Made by a program: the position numbers and the translations under genes. Under the pieces are notes generated by a model, which had not been told where the DNA came from, made no database searches, and saw nothing but the letters and a program-made list of their open reading frames with translations. 64,000 nt of DNA from Sediminibacillus terrae (GTDB lineage Bacteria; Bacillota; Bacilli; Bacillales; Amphibacillaceae): contig NZ_VZDQ01000024.1 of assembly GCF_009602435.1 (NCBI RefSeq), forward strand, positions 186,001 through 250,000, in the 5' to 3' direction. Shown in pieces: positions 26,106-34,729 of the stretch; the first letter of the stretch is position 1, and every line of letters begins with the position of its first letter.

Positions 26106-27206
26106 TTGTGGTCCCACTTGTCAATTTTCCAGAAAAAATGGGTTCAGGGTTTGATTGTAGCTATCCTGATCTTCATGCTTGTTTACTTGATTTCGATTAC
26201 CAAGTTCATCTTTGCGCCCGTAGGGGCTTATCTACTTTCCATTGCTGTCCCGATTATCGGAGCTGGACTACTTTATTACATTACGATGCCTGTGGTACGC
26301 AGACTGGAGCAAATGCGAATACATAGAATTCTGGCAATCATCATCGTATTCCTGCTCATCATCGGCGTCATTTACTTAACATCCAACTTTATTGCGCCGA
26401 TTGTGCAAGAGCAATTTACCAGACTTACTGACAACATACCGAAAATGGTGGAGAGCGGCGAAAAATTGATAGATAACTGGCGGGACAATCAAGATATGAT
26501 TCCGAGTCAAATAGACTCCACGATCGAAAACATAACCAACAATTTAAATGATTATGCACAAAATTTCGTCGGTTTTTTGATTGATTTTCTCGGACAGTTG
26601 TTCGGGTTCTTGTTCGCCTTTGTACTGATACCGTTCTTCCTGTTTTTCATGCTGAAAGATGGGCACAAGTTTGTACCATTCATTTCCCAATTCTTAAGCA
26701 CAAAGAAAGCAGACAGCTTCAGGCGTTTGGCCGACAGTATCAACCATACACTTGCTTCTTTCATCCAAGGACAGTTCATTGTCAGTGTGTGTGTCGGCTT
26801 CATGCTTTATATCGGTTATTTGATCATCCATCTTCCATATTCACTCACCTTGGCGTTGTTTGGATTGATCATGAATTTCATCCCGTTCGTCGGTCCCTTT
26901 TTATCGGCCATCCCCGCTGTATTGGTCGCCTTCTTCCAGGACCCGATGATGGCTGTCTGGGCGATACTGGTGATGGTGATTGCCCAGCAAATTGAAAGCA
27001 ACTTGATTTCACCGAACGTCATGGGAAAAGTTTTGTCGCTTCACCCCCTGACGATTATTACATTGATTTTGGCTGCCGGCAGCATCGCGGGCTTTATCGG
27101 ACTGTTGTTCATCATTCCTGCATATGCGGTGGTAAAGACAATCATCTCCCATTTCTATCATGAGTGGCAGAAAAAACAACCGCAGGATGACCAAAAAATC
27201 TTCTAA
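26106..27206 (+). CDS. AI-2E family transporter (PerM/YdbI-like)
   Basis: The 366-residue protein has the usual eight-helix pattern of the AI-2E/PerM family. Paired N-terminal helices come first, then a soluble helical segment (residues about 90-145), then a conserved membrane half with LFGLIMNFIPFVGPFLSAIP near residue 265 and a QQIESNLISPNVMGKVLSLHPL motif. Members have been linked to export of autoinducer-2 or to Na+(Li+)/H+ antiport; the second fits a salt-adapted host. The start is uncertain: TTG at 26106 has only AAGG directly before it. It ends at a shared bidirectional terminator. Confidence 0.88.
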   Translation: MWSHLSIFQKKWVQGLIVAILIFMLVYLISITKFIFAPVGAYLLSIAVPIIGAGLLYYITMPVVRRLEQMRIHRILAIIIVFLLIIGVIYLTSNFIAPIVQEQFTRLTDNIPKMVESGEKLIDNWRDNQDMIPSQIDSTIENITNNLNDYAQNFVGFLIDFLGQLFGFLFAFVLIPFFLFFMLKDGHKFVPFISQFLSTKKADSFRRLADSINHTLASFIQGQFIVSVCVGFMLYIGYLIIHLPYSLTLALFGLIMNFIPFVGPFLSAIPAVLVAFFQDPMMAVWAILVMVIAQQIESNLISPNVMGKVLSLHPLTIITLILAAGSIAGFIGLLFIIPAYAVVKTIISHFYHEWQKKQPQDDQKIF

Positions 27207-27324
27207 TCGGGGTTTGATTTATAAGTAAGCATTCTTTTTAACTACTAAACTGCCAGGACAAACAGGCGTCAATCCGATGTTCCGCCTATAAGTTCGCAAA
27301 GGTGGCAAAAAGAACTGCAAAACA

Positions 27325-27369
27325 AAAAACGGCATGGTTCCGGTGCTTGACCGGAACCATGCCGTTTTT
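27325..27369. terminator. Bidirectional 19-bp terminator
   Basis: A perfect 19-bp stem from AAAAACGGCATGG... to ...CCATGCCGTTTTT with a 7-nt loop separates the convergent AI-2E-type gene and the ectoine uptake operon. Confidence 0.95.
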
Positions 27370-27370
27370 A

Positions 27371-28141
27371 TCAGGAACGGAAACGACTGAGAAATGAATT
27401 CAATCGTTCGCTCTCCGAGTTTTCTAGTACTTGCTCTGGAGTACCCTGCTCAGCAATCCTGCCCTCGTCGAGGAATACGACCCGGTCGGCAATATCACGT
27501 GCAAAGTCCATCTCATGCGTAACAAGCACCATGGCCATTTCGCCTTCTCTGGCGATATCACGAATGACTTCCAATACTTCACCGACCAGCTCCGGATCGA
27601 GAGCAGAAGTCACCTCGTCGAACAACATGATTTTCGGACGCATTACCAACGCTCTTGCCATGGCCACCCGCTGTTTCTGACCGCCGGAAAGCTGGCTCGG
27701 ATAATCGTCAAGCTTATCTCCCAGCCCTACCTTTTCCAACATTTCCACAGATCGCTGCCTGGCTTCCTTTTTAGGCACCCCTTTTACATTTATCGGAGCG
27801 ACCATGCAGTTTTCCAGGATACTCATGTGCGGAAACAGATTGAAATGCTGAAATACCATGCCGATATCACCGCGGACCTGCCGCAAATGCTTTTCATTGG
27901 CAGGGACGAGCTCCCCGTTCTTTTCCATGTGCCATAAGTATTGGCCATCGACGACGATGGTGCCGGAGGTCGGCTGCTCCAAGGTCATCAGCATGCGGAT
28001 GATGGTGGTTTTTCCGGATCCACTTGGTCCGATTAACGCGACTTTTTCTGCCGGAGCGATTTCCAAATCAATTCCTTTTAACACTTCCACCTCACCAAAT
28101 GATTTGTGGACATCATTATATACTGCAATTGGTTTTGCCAT
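27371..28141 (-). CDS. ehuA: Ectoine/amino-acid ABC transporter ATP-binding protein (EhuA-like)
   Basis: The 256-residue protein is a polar-amino-acid-type ABC ATPase: Walker A GPSGSGKTT at residues 38-46, Q-loop in MVFQHFNLFPHM, signature LSGGQKQR, Walker B IMLFDEVTSALD, and the H-loop His in VTHEMD. It powers the permeases encoded just upstream. ATG at 28141 overlaps the TGA of the ehuD-like gene by one base and has AAAGGAG upstream; an in-frame GTG just before it is a less likely start. The ectoine assignment comes from the whole operon, particularly the binding protein. Cystine- or glutamine-type uptake is the alternative. Confidence 0.85.
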   Translation of the reverse strand: MAKPIAVYNDVHKSFGEVEVLKGIDLEIAPAEKVALIGPSGSGKTTIIRMLMTLEQPTSGTIVVDGQYLWHMEKNGELVPANEKHLRQVRGDIGMVFQHFNLFPHMSILENCMVAPINVKGVPKKEARQRSVEMLEKVGLGDKLDDYPSQLSGGQKQRVAMARALVMRPKIMLFDEVTSALDPELVGEVLEVIRDIAREGEMAMVLVTHEMDFARDIADRVVFLDEGRIAEQGTPEQVLENSESERLNSFLSRFRS

Positions 28142-28851
28142 CACGTGACAACTCCTTTATCTATTTTGCCTGTCGGGTTATTTTTGTCGAACCGGCGATT
28201 CATTCTTTGTTCAAGTTTGCGGAAAAGTACGGCTGTCGGATAACTCATCACAAGGAAGAATACTGCCACTAGCGTCAATGGCTCTAAATAGGCAAAGTTT
28301 TTCGAACCAAAGTTGTTTGCCATATGAAGCATTCCGGCAACACCGATCGTGGAAGTCAACGGCACTTCCTTGAACATGATGATCAAATAGTTGCCGAGCA
28401 TCGGGATTGTCGGCGGGATTGCTTGCGGCAAAATGATTTTTGTCCATTTATCTTTTAACGAAAGGTTTAATGCAGTAGCCGCTTCCCATTGCCCTTTATC
28501 GATCGACTCAATGCCTGAGCGATAAATTTCAGCTATATACGTACTAAAGTGGACACCGAGACCGATGATTGCCACCGTGATTGGATCCAATGTCAAACCG
28601 ACATACGGAACCATCGGCCATGCGTAATAAAGAAAAAACAATTGAACCAATGGAGGTGTCGAACGGATGAACTCCATGATGAACGCAATAATCATTTGCA
28701 AGGGCCTCCAAGGAATCCGGCGGACAAATGTCCAGACAAAACCGAACAACATGGCAAACAGATAACAGGCTATGGTGAGTCCTAGAGTAATCCACATCCC
28801 TTGAAAAATAGCGGGTAACGATTCAACTACATAATTCCAATTCCAAGTCAT
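28141..28851 (-). CDS. ehuD: Ectoine/amino-acid ABC transporter permease (EhuD-like)
   Basis: The 236-residue membrane protein has five or so helices and the HisM/GlnP-type permease domain, with the conserved loop AATALNLSLKDKWTKIILPQAIPPTIP near residue 140. Its ATG overlaps the stop of the ehuC-like gene by four bases (ATGA), and its own stop overlaps the ATPase start, so the three are translationally coupled. With the EhuC-like partner it would form the membrane channel for ectoine or hydroxyectoine, osmoprotectants also used as nutrients. Confidence 0.85.
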   Translation of the reverse strand: MTWNWNYVVESLPAIFQGMWITLGLTIACYLFAMLFGFVWTFVRRIPWRPLQMIIAFIMEFIRSTPPLVQLFFLYYAWPMVPYVGLTLDPITVAIIGLGVHFSTYIAEIYRSGIESIDKGQWEAATALNLSLKDKWTKIILPQAIPPTIPMLGNYLIIMFKEVPLTSTIGVAGMLHMANNFGSKNFAYLEPLTLVAVFFLVMSYPTAVLFRKLEQRMNRRFDKNNPTGKIDKGVVT

Positions 28852-29477
28852 TCACTAGCCACTCCCTTCGATGATTGTTTTTCTGCCCAACGAGTAAGCC
28901 AAATCAACGGAAGCGCTAAAATAAAGTAAAAAATCAGAATCAGAATATACACAGTCGGCGCCAGTGACAGGTGCGTACTTCTGAAGACATCGCCATGATA
29001 AAGGATATCTGTCAGTCCCACCAGGGAAACCAGAGATGTAGCTTTCAGCATCTGAATCAGGTAGTTACCGAATTCCGGAAGCATCATCCGGACCGCCTGC
29101 GGCAAAATGACTAGCCGCATTCGTTGGAACCGTGACATATTCAGGGCTGTAGCAGCTTCTCTCTGCCCTTTGGCAACGGAAAGAATCGAACCGCGGACAA
29201 TCTCGGACATATAAGCGCCATAGTTCATTGCTATAGCGATTACAGCAGCCCAGAAATCGGTGGCCAAATGGATATCGAAGAGTCCCGGAAGTGCATAATA
29301 AAACCAGAATAACTGGACAATCAAGGATGTTCCCCGGAACACTTCTACGTAAAAACCGGTGAATTTCCTTATGAAAATATTATTCGATAGTCTGCCGAAC
29401 CCTGCGATAAAGGCAATTAAGTATGATAGAACCGCCGAAGCGATCAGTACCGTAACGGTTATGTTGATCCCTTGCAT
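28848..29477 (-). CDS. ehuC: Ectoine/amino-acid ABC transporter permease (EhuC-like)
   Basis: The 209-residue product is a HisM/GlnP-type permease with the AATALNMSRFQRMRLVILPQAVRMMLP loop near residue 105. The first ATG in frame (29477) has no ribosome site. Upstream, in frame, the codons read SDLTEIFSKL, which looks like genuine family N-terminus, back to an ATC codon that lies seven bases after AAAGGGTG. The true start may thus be a non-canonical ATC near 29507. It overlaps the EhuD-like gene by ATGA. A strong hairpin separates it from the binding-protein gene. Confidence 0.82.
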   Translation of the reverse strand: MQGINITVTVLIASAVLSYLIAFIAGFGRLSNNIFIRKFTGFYVEVFRGTSLIVQLFWFYYALPGLFDIHLATDFWAAVIAIAMNYGAYMSEIVRGSILSVAKGQREAATALNMSRFQRMRLVILPQAVRMMLPEFGNYLIQMLKATSLVSLVGLTDILYHGDVFRSTHLSLAPTVYILILIFYFILALPLIWLTRWAEKQSSKGVASE

Positions 29478-29537
29478 TAACTTGGAGAAGATTTCCGTAA
29501 GATCACTGATAAGGATTCACCCTTTCTTTACCGGGAA

Positions 29538-29569
29538 AAGCAGGCCCCCTGACACGAGGGGGCCTGCTT
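29538..29569 (-). terminator. Intercistronic stem-loop between ehuB- and ehuC-like genes
   Basis: A perfect 13-bp stem (AAGCAGGCCCCCT / AGGGGGCCTGCTT) with a 6-nt loop and a short T-tract. It probably lowers permease expression relative to the binding protein. Confidence 0.75.
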
Positions 29570-29590
29570 CACATTATTTTTTCTCCCCTA

Positions 29591-30481
29591 TTATCCTTGA
29601 CAAAGCTCTTCTGTCGTAATGTCTTCGGTAATGACATTGCTTTCTTCAGAAAAACCGAATGGTTCAATCAAACCGGCAATTTCGCCGTTATCTTTTAATT
29701 TTTGTAATTCTTCGTTGTAAGCTTCTCTTAAATCATCATTATCGGGATGGAATACTGCTGCTCCATAGCTTGGCACCCCTTCGATATCCGGCTGTTCAAA
29801 GCCTTCTACGAATTCCAGTGCATCTGTGTCGGCAGATTCCAGTGCCATTTTGATTGTCATTTCTGTACCCGTTGTTGCCTGGGCACGTCCGGATTCAACA
29901 GCGGAGAATGTAGCCGGGATATCCGGAGCTTCGGAAATTTGATCCTCGCTTACACCTTCCTGCTGAAGAAAATCGATCTCCGTTGCACCTGACATAACCG
30001 AAACAGTGATATCCTCGTTTTCAGCTATGTCCGAGTAACTGGTAATATTGTGCGGATTGCCTTTTTCCACGATGAGGCCTTCCCCATATTTAATTTCAGG
30101 TTCGCCGAAGTCTGCATTTTCACAACGTTCCGGGGTGATGGCCATACCTGCTGTAGCTACATCGAACTTACCTGCCTGCAAGCCTGGAATCAACTGGCTG
30201 AAATCGGCAAGCTGTCCTTCCACTTCATCGATACCGAGGTTTTTAAATACCTCTTTAGCGATTGCTACAGCTTCCCCTTTCAATTCTCCATCTTCCTCAT
30301 AAGCGTAAGGCTTTTCGTTGGCAAAACCGATGGTCACTTTACCTGCATCCTGAAGTTCGGCCAGCTTGCCGCCTTCCCCTTCTCCACTGGCTTCACCGCC
30401 ACTGCTGTCGTCAGAGCCACATGCCGCCAGTGCAAAAATCAACACTAAACCGAGTACTAAACCTGATAAGTATTTTTTCAT
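29591..30481 (-). CDS. ehuB: Ectoine/hydroxyectoine-type ABC substrate-binding lipoprotein (EhuB-like)
   Basis: The 296-residue protein has a lipobox (LIFALAAC, Cys21), a Gly/Glu/Ser-rich linker and a bacterial SBP3 fold. The segment VTIGFANEKPYAYEEDGEL, with LKGEAVAIAKEV after it, follows the EhuB pattern seen in ectoine importers, as does the Cys in MAITPERCENADF. It would capture ectoines from outside the cell. GGGAGG is 12 bases before the ATG. It is the first gene of the operon. The substrate is a family-level inference; another zwitterion or amino acid is possible. Confidence 0.85.
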   Translation of the reverse strand: MKKYLSGLVLGLVLIFALAACGSDDSSGGEASGEGEGGKLAELQDAGKVTIGFANEKPYAYEEDGELKGEAVAIAKEVFKNLGIDEVEGQLADFSQLIPGLQAGKFDVATAGMAITPERCENADFGEPEIKYGEGLIVEKGNPHNITSYSDIAENEDITVSVMSGATEIDFLQQEGVSEDQISEAPDIPATFSAVESGRAQATTGTEMTIKMALESADTDALEFVEGFEQPDIEGVPSYGAAVFHPDNDDLREAYNEELQKLKDNGEIAGLIEPFGFSEESNVITEDITTEELCQG

Positions 30482-31046
30482 TAACTAATTAAACCTCCCT
30501 GAGTTTCTTAAGTAAAAAAGCATTTGCTGTGCACTTGAGCAGACGCTTATTAAGTAAGTAAAAAACTTGTTATCCGTATGGATTTAACCTTCAGCTGAAT
30601 GTCACGCGAGCAGAAACACCTCCACCACGGATAAAAGAAATGAAGCACAATTCGGAGAAATGCTTGGAGTGCCTATAGGCATATATATAACTTTATACCT
30701 AATATTTACATTCATCAATCTATGAATATTCTGATTAAATCGAGTCATACAGCATATAACCAGCTGATTCTGTTATAGCTCCAAGATGTTTATATTTGCT
30801 TGGATAAGATAGTAAATGCTTTAAAATTCTAATTAAACAGAAAATTGAATCCGGTTACGAACAGGGGCAACTAAACCAAAAAAAACAGGATTTTATCCGT
30901 TTCACCAGGACTCCGGCCATGCACTCAACGGGAAAAGGAATACTGCTTTTGAGTGAAGGTACATGCGGAACGCGAAGTACTTTGCCGGATAGGAGCGTTG
31001 CACGATTCACAAGAGAAGAGTAGAACGGTTTGCTTTTTTTCAATTG
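30482..31046. other. 565-bp intergenic region without a recognised gene
   Basis: The part next to 30482 must hold the ehuB promoter, but I cannot place it with confidence. The frames in 30850-31040 lack ribosome sites and known motifs, though their composition could reflect a decayed gene. Confidence 0.45.
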
Positions 31047-31079
31047 AAAAACCGAACAATTGTAAAATCGTTCGGTTTT
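31047..31079. terminator. Terminator with AAAACCGAAC arms
   Basis: AAAACCGAAC and GTTCGGTTTT pair over 10 bp around a 13-nt loop, about 107 bp past the GNAT stop. It shares arms with the terminators at 14867 and 22915. Confidence 0.75.
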
Positions 31080-31185
31080 ATTTTGGTCACGTTGCTTTTA
31101 TTCCAGGTTCTCCTTTTGGAGGGACGACCTGCTTTCCGCTTCAGTAACCTGCGCTGCTACTCATTCTGATACAGTGCAATCCCGT

Positions 31186-32034
31186 TTATCGGAAACTGTA
31201 CATGACCGACTCGCCGACAGCTTGGTAGCCGATTTTTTGATAGATGCCATTGGAGGTAGGGTTCGCCTGATCTGTGTACAAACTGCAAAAATGATTTCCT
31301 TCATGAAGCAGTTTTTGAGAAAGGGCTGCGACAAGTGCCGTGGCATAACCATTCCGCTTGTAAGTGTCTGGTGTATAAACAGCGTTGATCGTCACGCCGT
31401 TTTTCGATTTTCTTGATTGATTGGCCATCGATACGGGCTGGCCGTCCACCACCCATAGATAGACGGAACGGGATGCAATAAAATCCTTGGCCATTTCTTC
31501 TGCCCGTTCCTCATCCATTGATACGTTTGCCTCTGTCCCAAACCCGATCAACCAGGCTTTAATCAACCCAACATCTTTTTCATCTGCAGACTGGAGGCGC
31601 CCGCTTCCTTTTTCTATCGAATTCACCTCATCCAGTCTGTAAATAAGCTGTTCCATTTCCATTTCTGCTTTTTTCCCTGTTAGCTGCCCCCATTCATTCA
31701 CAAACGGCCGGACTGCTTCAGCAGGTCCCACTACACCGGGAATGTCAATGCCCTGTTGATGAAGTAGGCCGGCAATGAGCGTGAACATTTCTGGATGGAC
31801 CGCTTCCATATCGGGAAGTATCAAATTGTGCGGCGGTGTTTGAAGAAAAACATATACCGGTTCATCTGACTCTTTAACCATCCCAAAATATGGGGCTGGG
31901 CTTTGTGCGCTTTCGTTTTCCTTCAGCCTGTTCAGAATCCCCAATCCCAGATTGTTGCAGGCTTCTCTAGCCAACAACAAGGGCTCTGCCTGTTCAAGAA
32001 AAGTGGTAATATCATCCACTTGCAAGACTTCCAT
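31186..32034 (-). CDS. GNAT family N-acetyltransferase
   Basis: The 282-residue product has an N-terminal half without clear motifs and a C-terminal GNAT fold. The acetyl-CoA signature is NAVYTPDTYKRNGYATALVAALSQ near residue 225, with the Q/RxxGxG/A variant KRNGYA, followed by LYTDQANPTSNGIYQKIGY. It resembles the Bacillus group of two-part GNAT proteins of unknown substrate. The ATG at 32034 has GAGGGGGA six bases upstream; an ATG six codons earlier does not. It is a single gene with its own terminator. Confidence 0.85.
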   Translation of the reverse strand: MEVLQVDDITTFLEQAEPLLLAREACNNLGLGILNRLKENESAQSPAPYFGMVKESDEPVYVFLQTPPHNLILPDMEAVHPEMFTLIAGLLHQQGIDIPGVVGPAEAVRPFVNEWGQLTGKKAEMEMEQLIYRLDEVNSIEKGSGRLQSADEKDVGLIKAWLIGFGTEANVSMDEERAEEMAKDFIASRSVYLWVVDGQPVSMANQSRKSKNGVTINAVYTPDTYKRNGYATALVAALSQKLLHEGNHFCSLYTDQANPTSNGIYQKIGYQAVGESVMYSFR

Positions 32035-32164
32035 CCCTGTTCCCCCTCTCATTCTTTCTAGTAGTTTAACCTATCTTCCAGGCTCTGCCCACTACTTTTT
32101 AGAAATCCTGTTGGTTGACGGAGACCACCTGCTGACATACAGTTTTATTAAAGGAGTGGTAATC

Positions 32165-32347
32165 ATGACAAAAAAAGAAATCGAAAACCGGATCAGTGAA
32201 TTAAAATCTGATTATATGCGTATTCAAGCCGACTTGGAGAAACTTGACTCGGTCGGAGGAAATACTGCCAATGCAGAGAGACAACTGGGTGATATGGAAC
32301 AAGAACTGGCAAGTTTGAACAAGCAACTCGATGAATTGGATCAGTGA
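32165..32347 (+). CDS. SE1832-like small coiled-coil protein
   Basis: This 60-residue protein is almost entirely helical with heptad-like leucines (IENRISELKSDYMRIQADL...). It matches the small SE1832-type proteins conserved in Bacillales, whose function is unknown. AAAGGAG is seven bases before the ATG. An apparent longer frame runs back through the divergent GNAT gene and is not real. The gene stands alone between the GNAT gene and the convergent antiporter gene. The family name is from memory. Confidence 0.75.
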   Translation: MTKKEIENRISELKSDYMRIQADLEKLDSVGGNTANAERQLGDMEQELASLNKQLDELDQ

Positions 32348-32515
32348 GGGGTTGTAAAGAACCGGGCGCAAAACTCAACCCATGGGTAAAACAACTTTAG
32401 GGTGAACAAAGCGAGATTCACTGACGATAAACGAACGAAATTCCCGAGGGTTTCTTTCAAGTCTCGCAAATTTAGTATACCGTTCTTCCATTAAAACAGA
32501 GCCTCTCGCCATGAA

Positions 32516-32543
32516 AAGCAGCAGCCCGATTGGACTGCTGCTT
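32516..32543 (-). terminator. Stem-loop downstream of the antiporter gene
   Basis: AAGCAGCAG and CTGCTGCTT form a 9-bp stem with a 10-nt loop, followed by TTCATGG on the minus strand. The T-run is weak. Confidence 0.6.
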
Positions 32544-32579
32544 GATGTATGGTCAGTGTGTAATACTTTAAGATTTCAT

Positions 32580-34442
32580 TTATTGATTGCCTTGTTCTTG
32601 ATGTTGTTGATGTTGTTGATCGAGTTTTGCTTTTATTTTATTCACTTCTTTGCTGGGCGGTGTCAGACTGACCACTACATCTCCGGGCTCTGCCTTTAAT
32701 TTAATTTCATCGGTATAATACTCGACATTTCCGGAGACGCGCAGGACAAACAATAATATGGTACCGTGGGCCCGGTCATCAAGATAATCTGGATATGTGT
32801 ACTGATCGGTAATGTTCGTCTTTCTCATTACATAACCGTCATCGATCTTGCCACATAGCCCCTCCAATGAAATTTCCTCGGAAAACAAGACCCGGCCTGC
32901 GATCGTTGGGTCCAAGTCCTCCACCTGGTCTCCCCTTTCGGTTTGAATGCTCAGTTTGAACACATTGTTGCGGCCGAACGCCGGGACAAATGCCGTGGCA
33001 ACCAAAGCATTGTAAGAATCGAATTCAGTAGCCGAAATCAAATAATCATATGGTGTCATATCAACACGGTAATCCGTCTGCTCCGACAATATCTCCCCGT
33101 GATGAAAGTTGACTCCGGCATTGCGTGCTTTGGAAAGGCGCTGCCAGGAGGAATCAGACACAATGGCCGGGATGTCCATATCCTTAAGGATTTTGGCCAA
33201 CGCCACAGTAAAGCTGTTGCTTCCTATAATCATGGTCCCAGGGCGACCTTCTGCAGAAAGGTTCAGCTTTCCGGCCAGCCAACTGATAGAAAACCCATGG
33301 GCGACCACTGTGAAAAACACTAACGCAAAAGTGATCGAGGTCACCAGCGCCGCATCTTCATAACCCTCATCATATAAAATGGACGCAAAGTAGCCCGAAA
33401 CAGTCAGCGCTACAATCCCCCTCGGTGCAATCCAGCCGACAAGCAGCTTTTCTGACTTGGACAAGTCGGTCCGAATCGTCGACAGGAAAATCGACAACGG
33501 CCGGACAATGAACAACATCAACAGTACATACCCGATGATTTCCGGCCTGAATATCTGGAGAAGCGTTCCTCTCGTCAGGGATGCTGTCAGCATGATAAAA
33601 ATCGTTGAAATCAGCAAAATCGAAATATTTTCTTTGAAGTGCCGCATATCCTGAATGGACGAGATGCGGATGTTGGCCAGGGTCATCCCCATGGCAGTCA
33701 CTGCCAGCAAACCTGTTTCATGTGTGATCTCATCGGCTATCGTAAAACAAGCGATTACCGCTGCAAAAACGAGTGGAGATTTTAAATACTCCGGAACATG
33801 ACCGGTTTCGAACATCCATCCGATTCCTCTGCCAAACGCCCAGCCGAATATGACGGCAAACAGCGATGCCAGGAGGAAAAACAGCAAAGACAACAAGCTG
33901 TGGCCGGTATTGGTGAGAACCAGAATGATTTCCAGAGCAAAAATCGCAAGGAGCGGACCGATCGGATCGACAATGATTCCTTCCCATTTCAAGATTTTGG
34001 CGGGTCTTGGTTTCAGCTTCGACTGTCGCAATAACGGCAAAATCACGGTGGGACCCGTCACGATGAACACTCCGCCGATCACAAACGATACAGCCCAGGA
34101 TAACCCGCCAACATAATGCGCTGTCAAGGAACCCAGTATCCAGGATAAGAATGCCCCAAAGGTGACAATCCGGAAAACAGGCCTTCCCAATCCCTTAATA
34201 TCTTGTAGACGGAGATTCAGACTGCCTTCAAAAAGGATGATTGCCACAGCCACAGATATAATCGGCCGGTAAAGGTCTCCAAAATCCTCGTTCGGATTGA
34301 TGATACCTAGCGCAGGCCCCACTAATAATCCGGCTACCGACATGACCACAATGGCGGGAAGACGGTAGCGCCAGGACAACCATTGAGAACCGACACCCAG
34401 CGCACCTATCAACATTATTTCTAATAAAAGGGAATCGCTCAT
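32580..34442 (-). CDS. CPA1-type Na+(K+)/H+ antiporter with C-terminal TrkA domains
   Basis: The 620-residue protein has a 12-helix cation/proton antiporter domain (residues 1 to about 395) with the transport-site WEGIIVDPIGPLLA motif near residue 160. An NAD-binding TrkA_N-like domain follows (PGTMIIGSNSFTVALAKIL near 405), then a TrkA_C domain to the end. The extreme C-terminus is unusually Gln/His-rich (QQHQQHQEQ). Such proteins expel Na+ or K+ in exchange for protons, fitting a salt- or alkali-exposed host. AAAGGGGTGG precedes the ATG at 34442; the frame further upstream is not conserved. It is a single gene. Confidence 0.88.
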   Translation of the reverse strand: MSDSLLLEIMLIGALGVGSQWLSWRYRLPAIVVMSVAGLLVGPALGIINPNEDFGDLYRPIISVAVAIILFEGSLNLRLQDIKGLGRPVFRIVTFGAFLSWILGSLTAHYVGGLSWAVSFVIGGVFIVTGPTVILPLLRQSKLKPRPAKILKWEGIIVDPIGPLLAIFALEIILVLTNTGHSLLSLLFFLLASLFAVIFGWAFGRGIGWMFETGHVPEYLKSPLVFAAVIACFTIADEITHETGLLAVTAMGMTLANIRISSIQDMRHFKENISILLISTIFIMLTASLTRGTLLQIFRPEIIGYVLLMLFIVRPLSIFLSTIRTDLSKSEKLLVGWIAPRGIVALTVSGYFASILYDEGYEDAALVTSITFALVFFTVVAHGFSISWLAGKLNLSAEGRPGTMIIGSNSFTVALAKILKDMDIPAIVSDSSWQRLSKARNAGVNFHHGEILSEQTDYRVDMTPYDYLISATEFDSYNALVATAFVPAFGRNNVFKLSIQTERGDQVEDLDPTIAGRVLFSEEISLEGLCGKIDDGYVMRKTNITDQYTYPDYLDDRAHGTILLFVLRVSGNVEYYTDEIKLKAEPGDVVVSLTPPSKEVNKIKAKLDQQHQQHQEQGNQ

Positions 34443-34606
34443 GTAACTTCCACCCCTTTCTGCATTTAAATCGTACGATGGAAAAAGATATACCATAGTG
34501 TAATGCGGCTGGATTTCCATGTAAAACGGTTTGTTTCACGGCAGCAGGATTTTTGCATGAAAATCGCTTACGGCCACATCCCTCTTCTTTGTTCATTCAG
34601 GTATCA

Positions 34607-34635
34607 TTGACAAATGGCTATCTCGTTGGTAGTAT
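34607..34635 (+). promoter_or_regulatory. Sigma-A promoter of the brnQ-like gene
   Basis: A perfect TTGACA at 34607 and TAGTAT at 34630 are 17 bp apart, about 95 bp upstream of the TTG start. No T-box motif lies between them and the gene. Confidence 0.7.
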
Positions 34636-34729
34636 AGTTCTGCTTTTTCATATTTCAAAAAAATGCAACGTTTTTATTGATGATACAGCTCGTTCATTTG
34701 GTAAGAGCCTGCGTACGGAGGAATGCAGC

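Noticed and set aside
30855-31043. Possible small genes upstream of ehuB
   Set aside because: No ribosome site and no recognised motif on either strand; possibly a decayed gene but not supportable.
34553-34729. N-terminal extension of BrnQ
   Set aside because: The region contains the promoter (34607-34635) and has no family sequence; TTG 34730 has the ribosome site.
34613-34729. T-box leader for the brnQ-like gene
   Set aside because: The conserved T-box sequence and antiterminator are absent.
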